DNA of 64,000 nt from Pseudomonadota bacterium (GTDB lineage Bacteria > Pseudomonadota > Gammaproteobacteria > UBA1113), in NCBI GenBank assembly GCA_021782495.1, contig JAJXUV010000001.1, forward strand, positions 118,637-182,636, read 5' to 3'. The translations under genes were made by a program, and so were the position numbers. Under the pieces are notes generated by a model, which had not been told where the DNA came from, ran no database searches, and worked only from the letters and a program-made list of their open reading frames with translations. Position 1 is the stretch's first letter; every line of letters begins with the position of its first letter. Shown one piece after another: positions 51,475-63,997 of this stretch.

Positions 51475-53301
51475 TTACTCTACCGTGACTGACTTCGCCA
51501 AATTACGGGGTTGATCGACATCAGTGCCTTTAATCACCGCCACATGATACGCCAACAATTGCATGGGTATCGTATACACAATCGGCGCAATAATAGGATG
51601 CACTTTGGGTAAATGAAATACCAGGATACCCTCTCCTGCTTCAAGATGGTTTTCCATTTCCGCAAAGACATACAATTGACCACCGCGCGCGCGCACTTCA
51701 TGCAAATTAGAGGCCAATTTTTCAAACAATTGATCGCTCGGCGCAATCGCAAAAACAGGCATTTCTTTATCGACCAAAGCCAAAGGTCCGTGTTTCAATT
51801 CACCCGCGGCATACGATTCTGCGTGGATGTAAGAAATTTCTTTTAGTTTCAAAGCGCCTTCCATCGCAATGGGATAAGAGGCACCACGCCCTAAAAACAA
51901 AGCGTGTTCTTTATCAGCGAGTTGTGGTGCAAAGGCTTTGATCGCGGGTTCTATTTTTAAAGTTTCCAACAACATTTTAGGCAGTTGCAAGATCGCTTGA
52001 ATAAAGGCTTGATCTTGATCGGCACTCAATCCTCGTTGACGCGCTAATACCAGCGTCAACAACAATAACCCCAACAATTGCGTTGTAAAGGCTTTGGTAG
52101 AAGCCACACCGACTTCGATGCCTGCACGCGTCATAAACACCAGATCGGCCATGCGCACCATCGTGCTTTCAGCCACATTACAAATGGCTAAAGTGGCCAG
52201 ATACCCAAGCTCTTTCGCTTGGTTCAAAGCCGCTAAAGTATCCGCTGTTTCACCTGATTGCGAAATCACAATAAATAAAGTGTTGGAATTCAGCGCTTTT
52301 TTTCGATAGCGAAATTCACTCGCCACTTCTACCTGACATGGAATCTGCGCCCATTCTTCCAACCAATAGCGCGCCACTAAGCCAGCATGATAACTGGTTC
52401 CGCAAGCGACAATTTGAATGTTTTGTACACGTTCGAAAATAGATGGTGCTTTTTCGCCAAAAGCTTCGGCATAAATGCTTTGGCTGGACAATCTACCTTC
52501 TAAGGTCGCATTGATGGCTTGAGGTTGTTCGTAAATTTCTTTTAACATAAAATGTCGGTAATGACCACGCGATATGGCTTCCGTAGCCAATTCCACCATG
52601 CGAATAGGTCGCTCGACTTTCGTTCCATCGACTGCATAAATGGTGACACCGTCTAAACCAATGTCGGCGATGTCACCATCTTCTAAAAAAATAAATTGAT
52701 TCACCACGCCATTCAAAGCCATGACATCGGAAGCAACAAAATATTCGCCTTCTCCTAATCCCACCACCAAAGGGCAACCACAACGCACACCAATCAAACG
52801 GTGCGGTTCACGTGCAGTAACAATGGCTAAAGCATAAGCGCCATTTAATTCTGAAACCACTTGGGTCACAGCCTTCAATAAATCCGTACCCTGAGACAAT
52901 TGTTGATGTATCAAATGTACGGCTGTTTCAGAATCGGTGTCTGATTGAGGTTGATAACCTAAGGTAATAATTTTTGCACGCAAAGGCAGAAAATTTTCAA
53001 TAATTCCATTGTGTACCAAAGCCACATCTTCTGACACATGCGGATGTGCATTCGATTCAGAGGGTTTTCCATGTGTCGCCCAGCGCGTGTGCGCAATGCC
53101 TGTGTTTCCGATCAGGGGCTCATGTAACAATAAAGACGCCAATTGAGAAACTTTACCTTCGGTGCGAATACGATGCAAATGGCCATTTTCTACAACGGCG
53201 AGACCTGCCGAATCATAACCTCGATATTCTAAGCGTCTTAGTCCTTCTAATAAAATAGGTGTTATATTGCGCTGAGAAACACCACCGACTATACCACACA
53301 T
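51475..53301 (-). CDS. glmS: glutamine:fructose-6-phosphate aminotransferase
   Basis: Makes glucosamine-6-phosphate, the first step toward UDP-GlcNAc. MCGIVGGV places the Cys nucleophile at position 2; RWATHGKPSESNAHPH is the glutamine-binding loop; the two SIS sugar-binding domains begin about residue 240 (ACGTSYHAGL, ISQSGETADTL, GVASTKAFTTQ). The C-terminus LAKSVTVE is invariant in the family. 608 residues. AAGGAG precedes the ATG. It follows glmU and the ATP synthase operon, as in enterics; I see no glmS ribozyme in the short gap. Confidence 0.97.
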   Translation of the reverse strand: MCGIVGGVSQRNITPILLEGLRRLEYRGYDSAGLAVVENGHLHRIRTEGKVSQLASLLLHEPLIGNTGIAHTRWATHGKPSESNAHPHVSEDVALVHNGIIENFLPLRAKIITLGYQPQSDTDSETAVHLIHQQLSQGTDLLKAVTQVVSELNGAYALAIVTAREPHRLIGVRCGCPLVVGLGEGEYFVASDVMALNGVVNQFIFLEDGDIADIGLDGVTIYAVDGTKVERPIRMVELATEAISRGHYRHFMLKEIYEQPQAINATLEGRLSSQSIYAEAFGEKAPSIFERVQNIQIVACGTSYHAGLVARYWLEEWAQIPCQVEVASEFRYRKKALNSNTLFIVISQSGETADTLAALNQAKELGYLATLAICNVAESTMVRMADLVFMTRAGIEVGVASTKAFTTQLLGLLLLTLVLARQRGLSADQDQAFIQAILQLPKMLLETLKIEPAIKAFAPQLADKEHALFLGRGASYPIAMEGALKLKEISYIHAESYAAGELKHGPLALVDKEMPVFAIAPSDQLFEKLASNLHEVRARGGQLYVFAEMENHLEAGEGILVFHLPKVHPIIAPIVYTIPMQLLAYHVAVIKGTDVDQPRNLAKSVTVE

Positions 53302-53344
53302 TTGATGATCTCCTTTTGAGACAGTTCATCGCATTTCAAGATGT

Positions 53345-53371
53345 CCGCTCCCTAGCGGTCGCGGCTCGGTT
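53345..53371 (-). repeat. 27-bp dispersed 3'-end repeat, copy 4
   Basis: On the minus strand AACCGAGCCGCGACCGCTAG leads into GGAGCGG. It lies 29 bases after the glmU stop and before glmS. It is nearly identical to 8192-8218. Confidence 0.7.
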
Positions 53372-53399
53372 ACTGATTAAATGCGTTTTCTATATTTTA

Positions 53400-54779
53400 T
53401 CACTCTTCTTTACTGGGTCTTTCCCAGTTTTCAATCACGATTTGCTGTTTCCGACACAAAGTTAATTGGTGCGCAGGCACATCTTTAGTAATCGTAGAAC
53501 CGGCCGCAATCGTCGCACCTTCACCGACGGTTACGGGGGCAACCAGTTGCGTGTCTGAACCAATAAAAGCACGATCGCCGATGATCGTTTGGTGTTTATT
53601 CACGCCATCGTAATTGCACGTAATAGTCCCCGCGCCCACATTGACGTCTATTCCAATCGTCGCATCTCCGACATAACTTAAATGATTGATTTTAGTGCCT
53701 ACACCTACCGTCGATTTTTTGATTTCAACAAAATTGCCAATACCAACTTGTTCTTCTAAGACCGTTCCAGGTCGCACTCTGGCAAAAGGGCCGACAGTAC
53801 AATGATTTCCAAGAACACTGTCTTCTAAAACACAGTTTTCCTTAATCACCACATCATTGCCTAAAACACAATTTCGGATCACCGTATTGGCACCAATCTT
53901 GACTCTATCGCCTAAACTAATTTGACCTTCAAGAATAACATTGGGCTCTATCACGACGTCCATACCGAAATGAAGTTCTCCGCGCAAATCAAACCGATGA
54001 GGATCGCGTAAAATCAATCCATCCAACATCAAACGACTTGCCTGACACCATTGAAAATACCGTTCTTGTTGTGCCAATTGTTTTTTATCGTTAATCCCTT
54101 GTGCTTCTCGCGAATTGGCAAGACAAATGAGATTCACTGCTTTTTTTTCTGTCAGAGCCAACAAAGGCAATTCTGTTAAATAATATTCGCCTTGGACATT
54201 GTCATTGCTTAAATGCTGCAACCAATGGTTCATGTGTTTTGTGGGTGCGCAGAGAATCCCAGTAAAAATTTCTCGAATAGCCAATTGTTCCGGCATTGCA
54301 TCTTTTTCTTCAACAATCTCGAAAAACAAACCTTGCTCATCGCGCAACACGCGGCCTAAGCCAGTGGGATCGCTCATTTCAGTGGTTAATAAAGCAATGC
54401 CATTTTCTGGGGTGCCTCGAATCACGGCGCGCAAAGTTTCAGCAGAAATCAAAGGGCCATCTGCAAATAAAATCAGGCTTAGGCTATTGTTTTCTGCTTC
54501 TAAATAAGGAACAGCCTGTAAAGCCGCATGGCCTGTCCCCAATTGCGATTCTTGGATGACCCATTGCACAGGCAAATGCGATAAAGTGGCTTGCACGAGT
54601 TCTCGTTCATGGCCACAAACCACAATGATTCTTTGGGGGTTTAAACTGACCGCAGTATTGACGATGCGTTCTAATAAAGAAACATTTCCGATGGTATGCA
54701 AGACTTTGGGAATAGCGGATTTCATCCGCTTACCCAACCCTGCTGCCAAAATGACAATATTTAGAGGTGTGTTCATCAC
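53400..54779 (-). CDS. glmU: bifunctional GlmU: GlcN-1-P acetyltransferase / UDP-GlcNAc pyrophosphorylase
   Basis: Final two steps of UDP-GlcNAc synthesis. The N-terminal uridyltransferase domain starts VILAAGLGKRMKSAIPKVLH; SQLGTGHAAL and GEYYLTELP follow. The C-terminal left-handed beta helix (from about residue 250) shows hexapeptide repeats such as VVIEPNVILEG, VVIKENCVLED, and ends with acetyl-CoA-binding SYVGDATIG and CNYDGVNKHQT. 459 residues. Four-base overlap with atpC upstream, so it is translationally coupled to the ATP synthase operon. The C-terminal GRPSKEE-like tail is polar. Confidence 0.97.
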   Translation of the reverse strand: MMNTPLNIVILAAGLGKRMKSAIPKVLHTIGNVSLLERIVNTAVSLNPQRIIVVCGHERELVQATLSHLPVQWVIQESQLGTGHAALQAVPYLEAENNSLSLILFADGPLISAETLRAVIRGTPENGIALLTTEMSDPTGLGRVLRDEQGLFFEIVEEKDAMPEQLAIREIFTGILCAPTKHMNHWLQHLSNDNVQGEYYLTELPLLALTEKKAVNLICLANSREAQGINDKKQLAQQERYFQWCQASRLMLDGLILRDPHRFDLRGELHFGMDVVIEPNVILEGQISLGDRVKIGANTVIRNCVLGNDVVIKENCVLEDSVLGNHCTVGPFARVRPGTVLEEQVGIGNFVEIKKSTVGVGTKINHLSYVGDATIGIDVNVGAGTITCNYDGVNKHQTIIGDRAFIGSDTQLVAPVTVGEGATIAAGSTITKDVPAHQLTLCRKQQIVIENWERPSKEE

Positions 54780-55192
54780 TTCTGTCTTTTCAGTCGTCGT
54801 ATCACTTCCAAACGCGCTGCAGCCTCGGCCAATTGAGCCAAGACTTCAGCATATCCTACATCCGCTTTTTTATCTTTCAACAACTGCTCTGCACGTTGCT
54901 TGGCTTCTAAGGCCAGGGTTTCATCCAGATCGGCAGCCCTTTGCACCACATCAGCCAAGACGGTTACTTTAAAAGGTTGAATTTCTGCAAAGCCACCACT
55001 CACATAATAAATTTCTTGTTCATCGCCATTGACAATGCGCACCGGTCCTGGCTTTAGGGCCGTTAACAAAGGTGCATGACCAAAGGTGATCCCCAATTCG
55101 CCCAAGTCGCCGGGAATCGCAATCAATTCTCCCTTGCCCGAGAATAGTTTAGCCTCTTGGCTAACAATGTCTAGATCAATAGTAAAGGGCAT
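54776..55192 (-). CDS. atpC: ATP synthase epsilon subunit
   Basis: F1 central-stalk subunit that couples and regulates rotation. IDLDIVSQEAKLFSGKGELI forms the N-terminal beta sandwich, with IPGDLGELGITFGHAPLLTAL the conserved loop, and the C-terminal helical pair follows. 138 residues. It starts 21 bp after the atpD stop and ends in an ATGA overlap with glmU. Confidence 0.96.
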   Translation of the reverse strand: MPFTIDLDIVSQEAKLFSGKGELIAIPGDLGELGITFGHAPLLTALKPGPVRIVNGDEQEIYYVSGGFAEIQPFKVTVLADVVQRAADLDETLALEAKQRAEQLLKDKKADVGYAEVLAQLAEAAARLEVIRRLKRQK

Positions 55193-55213
55193 CTTTGCAT
55201 CTCACCTTTGAAA

Positions 55214-56608
<1,395 letters not shown>

Positions 56609-56638
56609 TTATTACACCTCTATCAAATTAACCTATAC

Positions 56639-56695
56639 GTCATTCCTGCGAAAGCACCTTTTTGTCATTCCTGGGTAAGCCTTCGCAGGAATAAC
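56639..56695. repeat. degenerate dispersed palindromic repeat inside the ATP synthase operon, copy 4
   Basis: GTCATTCCTGCGAAAGCA at one end and CTTCGCAGGAATAAC at the other are shortened arms of the 73-76 bp palindrome family; a further GTCATTCCTGGG lies between. It sits in the atpG-atpD gap and could form a hairpin in the operon mRNA, possibly affecting the relative amounts of subunits. Confidence 0.7.
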
Positions 56696-56702
56696 AGAAT
56701 CT

Positions 56703-57560
56703 TTATACCGCCGCAGCACCCGAGACTATCTCGGAAATTTCTTGGGTAATCGCCGCTTGTCTGGCCTTGTTGTAGACCAATTTTAAACCGTCGATCAGAT
56801 TACCTGCATTGTCAGTAGCGCTTTTCATCGCCACCATACGCGAAGCTTGTTCACAGGCTAAATTTTCAATCACCGCTTCATAGGCTTGTGATTCAATGTA
56901 ACGCTGCAATAAAGCATCAATCAATTCGCGCGGTTCGGGTTCATAAATATAATCCCAATGCGTCGCTTTACTTTTATCCTCGCTGTGTACCAAAGGCAAT
57001 ATTTGTTGCGCAAGGGGTTTTTGCGTCATGGTATTGACAAATTCATTTCGAAATATCACGAGTTTGTCCAGAGTTCCATTTCTATAAGCAGACAGCATCA
57101 CTTCCATCACACCAATCAATTGCTGTACTTCTGGGGCATCACCCAAATGATTGGCCTTGGCGACCACATTGCCCCCTAAGCGTCTGAAGTACGCGCTGGC
57201 TTTATTGCCAATCAAACACAAATCTACTTCTATGCCCTCGGCATGGGCTGCACGCATTTTCTGCACCACGAGTTTGAATAAATTATTATTCAAACCACCG
57301 CACAAACCTCTGTCACTGCTGACGACAATAAAGCCCATGCGTTTCAGTGTACGCTCCTTAAAATAAACATGCCGATATTCCGGATGCGCATTCGCTAAAT
57401 GTCCTATCACTTCTAAAATTTTAGTGGCATAAGGTTTAGACAAATTCATGCGCTCTTGTGCTTTACGCATTTTACTTGCAGCCACCAATTCCATCGCCTT
57501 GGTGATCTTTTGTGTTTTCTTAACACTGTCTATTTTTACTCGGGTTTCCTTCAAACTCAT
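56703..57560 (-). CDS. atpG: ATP synthase gamma subunit
   Basis: Rotating central shaft of F1. The N-terminal coiled-coil helix reads [26 protein letters not shown], given here as [18 protein letters not shown]; the middle has [16 protein letters not shown]; and the C-terminal helix [15 protein letters not shown]...[13 protein letters not shown] is typical. 285 residues. Seven bases after the atpA stop. Confidence 0.97.
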   Translation of the reverse strand: MSLKETRVKIDSVKKTQKITKAMELVAASKMRKAQERMNLSKPYATKILEVIGHLANAHPEYRHVYFKERTLKRMGFIVVSSDRGLCGGLNNNLFKLVVQKMRAAHAEGIEVDLCLIGNKASAYFRRLGGNVVAKANHLGDAPEVQQLIGVMEVMLSAYRNGTLDKLVIFRNEFVNTMTQKPLAQQILPLVHSEDKSKATHWDYIYEPEPRELIDALLQRYIESQAYEAVIENLACEQASRMVAMKSATDNAGNLIDGLKLVYNKARQAAITQEISEIVSGAAAV

Positions 57561-57567
57561 CTTAAAT

Positions 57568-59109
57568 CTACCAAGTTTGCGTGTCTTTAAATTTAGTGAT
57601 AATGTCTACAAAAGTAGCGCTGATTTTATCATCGAAAGTCGGATCTGCGGTTAAATGCTTCATAAATTCCGCTTGATAATTACGGACATAATCCACCAAT
57701 TCCACAGCAAAAGAAGTCACTTGCGACACCGGCACATCATCCAAATGCCCTTTATCTACGGCAAATAAACACAGAGCCATCTCTGAAACGGATAAAGGCG
57801 AATATTGCTTTTGCTTCAACATTTCAGTCACGCGTTGACCGCGCTCCAATTGTTTGCGGGTTGCTTCGTCGAGATCGGAAGCAAATTGCGCGAAAGCTTC
57901 CAAATCACGGTATTGTGCTTGTGCCAAACGAATTCCACCTGCAATTTTTTTAATGAGTTTCGTTTGTGCGGCCCCGCCTACTCGAGAAACCGACAAGCCT
58001 GCATTCATGGCAGGACGAATACCTGCATTGAACAAACTCGTTTCCAAATAAATTTGACCATCGGTGATAGAAATCACATTGGTTGGAACGAAAGCCGAAA
58101 CGTCTCCCGCTTGGGTTTCGATAATCGGTAAAGCCGTCAAGGAACCCGTTTGATTTTTAACGGCCCCTTCGGTCATTTCTTCCACATACAGTGTATTCAC
58201 TCTAGCAGCACGTTCTAGCAAACGTGAGTGTAAATAAAAAACATCGCCGGGGTAAGCTTCGCGTCCAGGCGGTCTGCGTAACAACAAAGACACTTGTCGA
58301 TAAGCCCAAGCATGTTTGGTCAAATCGTCGTAAATGATCAAAGCATCTTGACCTTTGTCTCTGAAATATTCGCCCATTGCACAACCCGAATAGGGTGCTA
58401 TGAATTGCAATGCGGCGGCTTCAGCAGCCGAAGCGGCCACCACAATGGTATTTTTCATCGCACCGTGTTCTTCTAATTTACGCACAATGTTAGCGATAGA
58501 GGAAGCCTTCTGACCGATAGCCACGTAAATACATTTTACGCCCGTATCGCGTTGGTTGATGATAGTATCGATGGCAATCGCTGTTTTACCCGTTTGTCGA
58601 TCACCAATGATCAATTCGCGCTGGCCACGCCCGATAGGCACTAAAGCATCGATAGATTTTAAACCGGTTTGCATAGGTTGTGAGACGGGTTCTCTGTAAA
58701 TCACCCCCGGCGCCACTTTTTCAATAATAGACATCTGATGGGTTTCAATCGGTCCCTTACCATCAATAGCTTGGCCCAAAGCATTGACCACTCGACCTAA
58801 TAACACTTCACCCACAGGCACTTCTAAAATACGGCCTGTACATTTTACCGTTAACCCTTCTTTCAAGTGCGTGTAATCGCCCAGCACCACGGCCCCAACA
58901 GAATCGCGTTCCAAATTCAACACCAATCCGTAAACATTGCCGGGCAGTTCCAACACTTCTTGGAATTGCGCTTCTTCTAAGCCATGAATACGCAAAATAC
59001 CATCCTGCAAACTGATGATAGTTCCTTCAGAACGACTCTGCGCCGTTGGCATAAAGGATTCTATGCGTTTTAAAATAAGGGAGCTGATTTCTTTTGCTTC
59101 TATTGCCAT
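57568..59109 (-). CDS. atpA: ATP synthase alpha subunit
   Basis: Regulatory F1 subunit. The P-loop is [15 protein letters not shown] near residue 170, the hexamer interface block [19 protein letters not shown] is near residue 390, and [19 protein letters not shown] holds the conserved Arg of the nucleotide site. 513 residues. It starts ten bases after the atpH stop. Confidence 0.97.
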   Translation of the reverse strand: MAIEAKEISSLILKRIESFMPTAQSRSEGTIISLQDGILRIHGLEEAQFQEVLELPGNVYGLVLNLERDSVGAVVLGDYTHLKEGLTVKCTGRILEVPVGEVLLGRVVNALGQAIDGKGPIETHQMSIIEKVAPGVIYREPVSQPMQTGLKSIDALVPIGRGQRELIIGDRQTGKTAIAIDTIINQRDTGVKCIYVAIGQKASSIANIVRKLEEHGAMKNTIVVAASAAEAAALQFIAPYSGCAMGEYFRDKGQDALIIYDDLTKHAWAYRQVSLLLRRPPGREAYPGDVFYLHSRLLERAARVNTLYVEEMTEGAVKNQTGSLTALPIIETQAGDVSAFVPTNVISITDGQIYLETSLFNAGIRPAMNAGLSVSRVGGAAQTKLIKKIAGGIRLAQAQYRDLEAFAQFASDLDEATRKQLERGQRVTEMLKQKQYSPLSVSEMALCLFAVDKGHLDDVPVSQVTSFAVELVDYVRNYQAEFMKHLTADPTFDDKISATFVDIITKFKDTQTW

Positions 59110-59119
59110 AATCGTTCCT

Positions 59120-59668
59120 CTAAGCGTATTCGTTAATTGATTGATTCAGTTGTTCTAATTGCCCTTTGACAGAGCCGTCGATCACATTATCGCCGATGCG
59201 TAACACCATGCCACCCAATAAGCTTGCATCGATTTGATAATTAAGATCCACTGCACCACCGTACTTTTGTTCCAAACTATTTTGAAGCATCAGACCTTGT
59301 GCCGCCGTTAAAGCTTGGCTCGTCGTAACCGACACAGCCACTTTATTCAAACTGGCCAATTGTAATTCGCTGTACACGGTCAAAATGTCAGGGATTAAGG
59401 AAACTCGTTTATTTTCTGCCAATAGTTGCAAAAAATTCCTATCGCTTTGATTTAAACGATTTCCTAAAATATCCAAACAGCTGTCGACTATGGTAGCCTG
59501 ATTGACGCGCGGGTCCCCTAAATAGCGTGTCACTTCCGAGGTACTGATCACCATAGACAAAATTTCTAGCCACGACAGCACTTCTTTCACCCGCTGTTCT
59601 TTCACAGCTTGATGAAATAAGGCTTTGGCATAAGGTCTTGCTTGGCTTAAAACACTACTCACTGACAT
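59120..59668 (-). CDS. atpH: ATP synthase delta subunit
   Basis: Peripheral stalk subunit linking F1 to subunit b. [15 protein letters not shown] near the start and the C-terminal [20 protein letters not shown] are the diagnostic blocks. 182 residues. Its start overlaps the end of atpF by 14 bases. Confidence 0.95.
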   Translation of the reverse strand: MSVSSVLSQARPYAKALFHQAVKEQRVKEVLSWLEILSMVISTSEVTRYLGDPRVNQATIVDSCLDILGNRLNQSDRNFLQLLAENKRVSLIPDILTVYSELQLASLNKVAVSVTTSQALTAAQGLMLQNSLEQKYGGAVDLNYQIDASLLGGMVLRIGDNVIDGSVKGQLEQLNQSINEYA

Positions 59669-60137
59669 TTACCTCTGCGATTAAATCGGAGATCATGCGA
59701 TCGTTTACTTCTTTGTCGATAGTGCGTTTCAAAATGCGTTCTGCACCTTTGACGACCATTAAGCCCAAGTCTTTTTGCAAAGCCATTCGCGCCGCATGTT
59801 TGGCTTGCAGAATTTCCTCTTCAGCCACCGTGACCATACGCTCTGTCAAAGCACGTGCCTCAACTCTGGCTTCTTCTAAAATGTGGGTTGCTTGCTTATG
59901 TGCTTGCTCTACAATATCTACCGCTTTGGTTTTAGCTTCACGCAACAATTCTTTGGAGCGTTCTTGCGATAAGTCCAATTCATGACGACCACGTTCTGCC
60001 GCCGCCAGACCATCTGCAATTTTTGCCTCACGATCGTTGATGGCTTTGATGATCAGTGGCCACACAAAACGCTTGGTAAACCAAACGAAAAGGGCAAACG
60101 TAATCATTTGTCCGAATAAAGTAAGATTTAGATCCAC
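59655..60137 (-). CDS. atpF: ATP synthase subunit b
   Basis: Peripheral stalk: one N-terminal membrane helix (FGQMITFALFVWFTKRFVWP) and a long charged helical coiled coil (INDREAKIADGLAAAERG, QAHKQATHILEEARVEA). 160 residues, standard for bacterial b. It follows atpE by 27 bp. Confidence 0.96.
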   Translation of the reverse strand: MDLNLTLFGQMITFALFVWFTKRFVWPLIIKAINDREAKIADGLAAAERGRHELDLSQERSKELLREAKTKAVDIVEQAHKQATHILEEARVEARALTERMVTVAEEEILQAKHAARMALQKDLGLMVVKGAERILKRTIDKEVNDRMISDLIAEVNVSE

Positions 60138-60164
60138 TTGCGAGCACCCCGTATAATAAAAACC

Positions 60165-60491
<327 letters not shown>

Positions 60492-60516
60492 TTAACACTA
60501 CAATCTGCATTCACCA

Positions 60517-61703
<1,187 letters not shown>

Positions 61704-61752
61704 GCTGCTCTCTTTATGGTCTATTTTGCCCCTCGTCAACAAGGGACGGCAA

Positions 61753-61782
61753 AGTATACTGAATTTTAAAGGGAATGCGCAA
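61753..61782 (-). promoter_or_regulatory. candidate ATP synthase operon promoter
   Basis: On the minus strand TTGCGC (61782-61777), an 18-bp spacer and TATACT (61758-61753) lie about 50 bp ahead of atpI. Confidence 0.45.
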
Positions 61783-61871
61783 GAGGGTGTGCATTCAAGA
61801 TCTACATAAACAAAAGTTTTCCAGAACGTCAAGTTTTCCGCTTTTATTTATGTCGGCCAAAAGATGAGTTT

Positions 61872-61904
61872 ATGTAAAATGTCAGAGATTCTGACATTTT
61901 ACAT
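61872..61904. repeat. perfect 15-bp inverted repeat upstream of the atp operon
   Basis: ATGTAAAATGTCAGA and its exact inverse are separated by three bases. A related ATGTAAAATTTCATCGAG occurs inverted about 15-30 bp further on (61911-61936). A T-run follows on the plus strand, where no gene ends. It might end transcripts of the minus-strand gene poorly, act as an operator, or be a dispersed element. The rest of the 272-bp gap shows only the promoter. Confidence 0.55.
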
Positions 61905-61975
61905 GGTTTTTTTGTACATCTCGATGAAATTTTACATAAAATTCGTGAAAAAACGGTCAAATAAAACAAATCAAG

Positions 61976-63997
61976 CTAAAAATGGCCGCGTATGCGAACA
62001 TGGTATTCATTGTTGGGCGCTGATTCTAGTTCCTTGCCCGCACTCATTATTACTCCTCTGAACTCTTTCCAGACCTTTGACAATGTTTTTTTCACACTAT
62101 TAGTGGAAGTGTCTGTTTTTTTAGAAACCCGCACATCAGGCACACTTTGATGGCCACTTTCTCTTGGGTTTACTTTTTGTGCGAAAAAACCAAAACCGGC
62201 AGCTCCTATCCCATGAAGTCGCTCCTCTTTAATGAACGCCATGGTTTTCTGAACGACCGGCGCAAATGGAAGCGCATCGTGCGGACTTAACCGCTGTTTT
62301 CGCACCACTTGCAAAACAAGAGCCTGATTGATTGTTGAAGTTTTCGGTTGATCTTTAGGTTGACGCACAACAGGTGCCTTCACGATTTTTTCTTGAGGCA
62401 CTTTAGGATTATTCAAGAATGCGCTGTCTTCATCAAAATGAAAAACCTTACTTTTTTCTAATTTCAATTTCTTCAAAGCTTCTGTAAAAAGACCCAAAAC
62501 ATGCTCATCCAACGATAACTCTGGCTTCTCCGTAATAGAAGAAATAAAAAAGCAAGTTAATTCTTTTCGTATCTCATCTCGATTCTCTTTTGTCGCTCCA
62601 AATAGCTTTGATAAAATATGCTCCATATGGCGCATGACATACTCAATGAAATGCTCTGATTCTAAGTTACGATGCATGACAGCGATTTCCGCCAAACGAA
62701 ATAAAATTTTCTCCTTGGTCAAAGATTTATTGGGATTACGTGGATCGGGCATTTCGGTCGATTTCGTTAACAGAAATCGCTTGAATTCTGCGATAAATTT
62801 CTCATCTTCTGCTTGTTCTGACTTTAGTTTAAGCACTTGGGATTCATACTGTTCAATCAAATAGTTATATTCACTTTGAGTGGCCTCCAGCATGGTTTTT
62901 AATTTTTTCAAAGTTTCACTTTGATTTAATTGCTTTTCATTCTCCATTAATACAGGAATAGCCCCTTGATTTAAAATAGCTTTTACATAATTCAGAGCGA
63001 TCTTTTGACCTTCTAAGGAATTCAAATCTGTGGTAATGCAAATTTCTTTGGTTTCAGTCCCAATCAAAGAAGTCATGATCAATCGTACAGCCCAATCAAT
63101 TTCGTCGGGTTCATGGCTATGAAATTCCATTCCCACACCTTCGGCTTCATTCGTAGATTCTGGCGCCACCGTATATGGAAAAACCGTTTGAATTTCCTTG
63201 CCATGATGCCTAATTTGAAAAAAATCGCCTGCTTCAAATTCATCTGGGATATCATCTATGTAAACTGTTCTTTTATCGGCACGTTGATAAACCAATTGCC
63301 AATCTGTATATCTATCATTTCCTGGATATTTTTCGGCTAAACACTGCAATGCCCGAACGTAATTCACTGCATTGCGTGCCACACAGGTAAAAGGCACTTC
63401 TATTCTTGGAATTTTTGAAAGTGGCCTTACAACAATATCGGGTATACTTTTTGTATTTTTTGTAAATGTACTGAATTCAGGCTCTAAAACATCCACAAGA
63501 AATGCGTGTAACATATTAAAAATTAAATCTCTATTTCGCTGTTGCTCTTGTTCTTCTTTTTGCTTTTTCTCTATTTTTTCTTGCTTTTCAGATGTGTGAT
63601 ATTCTTTCAAAACATGTATTATATGTTTTGAAATTTCCATACTTTTTAGCAAGGTTGGCTTAGCGAACCGCAACGCTTCCAATTCATTTTCTTCTTTTTC
63701 AGTTAATTTGTCTACTTTTAAAACAGTTTCTTTCCATTCACCATTCTTACGTCCATAAATAATATACTCTTCACCTCTCTTGGCTAAAATGGGTGTTTTA
63801 TTTTCTAGAGCTCTTTTTCTATCTTCTTCGCTTAAATCTTTTCCTGCCCTAAGCGGTATAAAATAAAAATCACTTTCCCCTTCGGGGATTCTAAACAATC
63901 CATCGAAAGAAATAAAAGTAAACTCTTTTTTCAATATTTTTAGAAAGTCATGGCTTTTAAGAACAGCCAATTTTTCTCGTTCAAATTTCTGTAACAT
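61976..63997 (-). CDS. large effector-like hypothetical protein (start may lie beyond the window)
   Basis: At least 673 residues, no signal peptide seen. The N-terminal part includes a short domain with ILAKRGEEYIIYGRKNGEW followed by LTEKEENELEAL, a pattern I associate with effector-like proteins of Legionellales. A Lys/Glu/Gln-rich coiled coil (EKIEKKQKEEQEQQRNRD) is near residue 140, further helical coiled-coil stretches around residue 380, and the C-terminus is basic. ATG 63997 is at the edge, so the true start may be upstream. It precedes atpI, where enterics have gidB or parAB; probable insertion of an accessory gene. Function unknown. Confidence 0.6.
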   Translation of the reverse strand: MLQKFEREKLAVLKSHDFLKILKKEFTFISFDGLFRIPEGESDFYFIPLRAGKDLSEEDRKRALENKTPILAKRGEEYIIYGRKNGEWKETVLKVDKLTEKEENELEALRFAKPTLLKSMEISKHIIHVLKEYHTSEKQEKIEKKQKEEQEQQRNRDLIFNMLHAFLVDVLEPEFSTFTKNTKSIPDIVVRPLSKIPRIEVPFTCVARNAVNYVRALQCLAEKYPGNDRYTDWQLVYQRADKRTVYIDDIPDEFEAGDFFQIRHHGKEIQTVFPYTVAPESTNEAEGVGMEFHSHEPDEIDWAVRLIMTSLIGTETKEICITTDLNSLEGQKIALNYVKAILNQGAIPVLMENEKQLNQSETLKKLKTMLEATQSEYNYLIEQYESQVLKLKSEQAEDEKFIAEFKRFLLTKSTEMPDPRNPNKSLTKEKILFRLAEIAVMHRNLESEHFIEYVMRHMEHILSKLFGATKENRDEIRKELTCFFISSITEKPELSLDEHVLGLFTEALKKLKLEKSKVFHFDEDSAFLNNPKVPQEKIVKAPVVRQPKDQPKTSTINQALVLQVVRKQRLSPHDALPFAPVVQKTMAFIKEERLHGIGAAGFGFFAQKVNPRESGHQSVPDVRVSKKTDTSTNSVKKTLSKVWKEFRGVIMSAGKELESAPNNEYHVRIRGHF

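Noticed and set aside
53302..53399. glmS ribozyme upstream of glmS
   Set aside because: The gap is only 98 bases and holds a 27-bp dispersed repeat plus AT-rich sequence; no ribozyme core is present, and gammaproteobacteria normally control glmS otherwise.
61872..61910. Intrinsic terminator for the minus-strand gene ending at 61976
   Set aside because: On the minus strand the stem is AT-rich and not followed by a T-run; the T-run is on the plus strand, where no gene ends.
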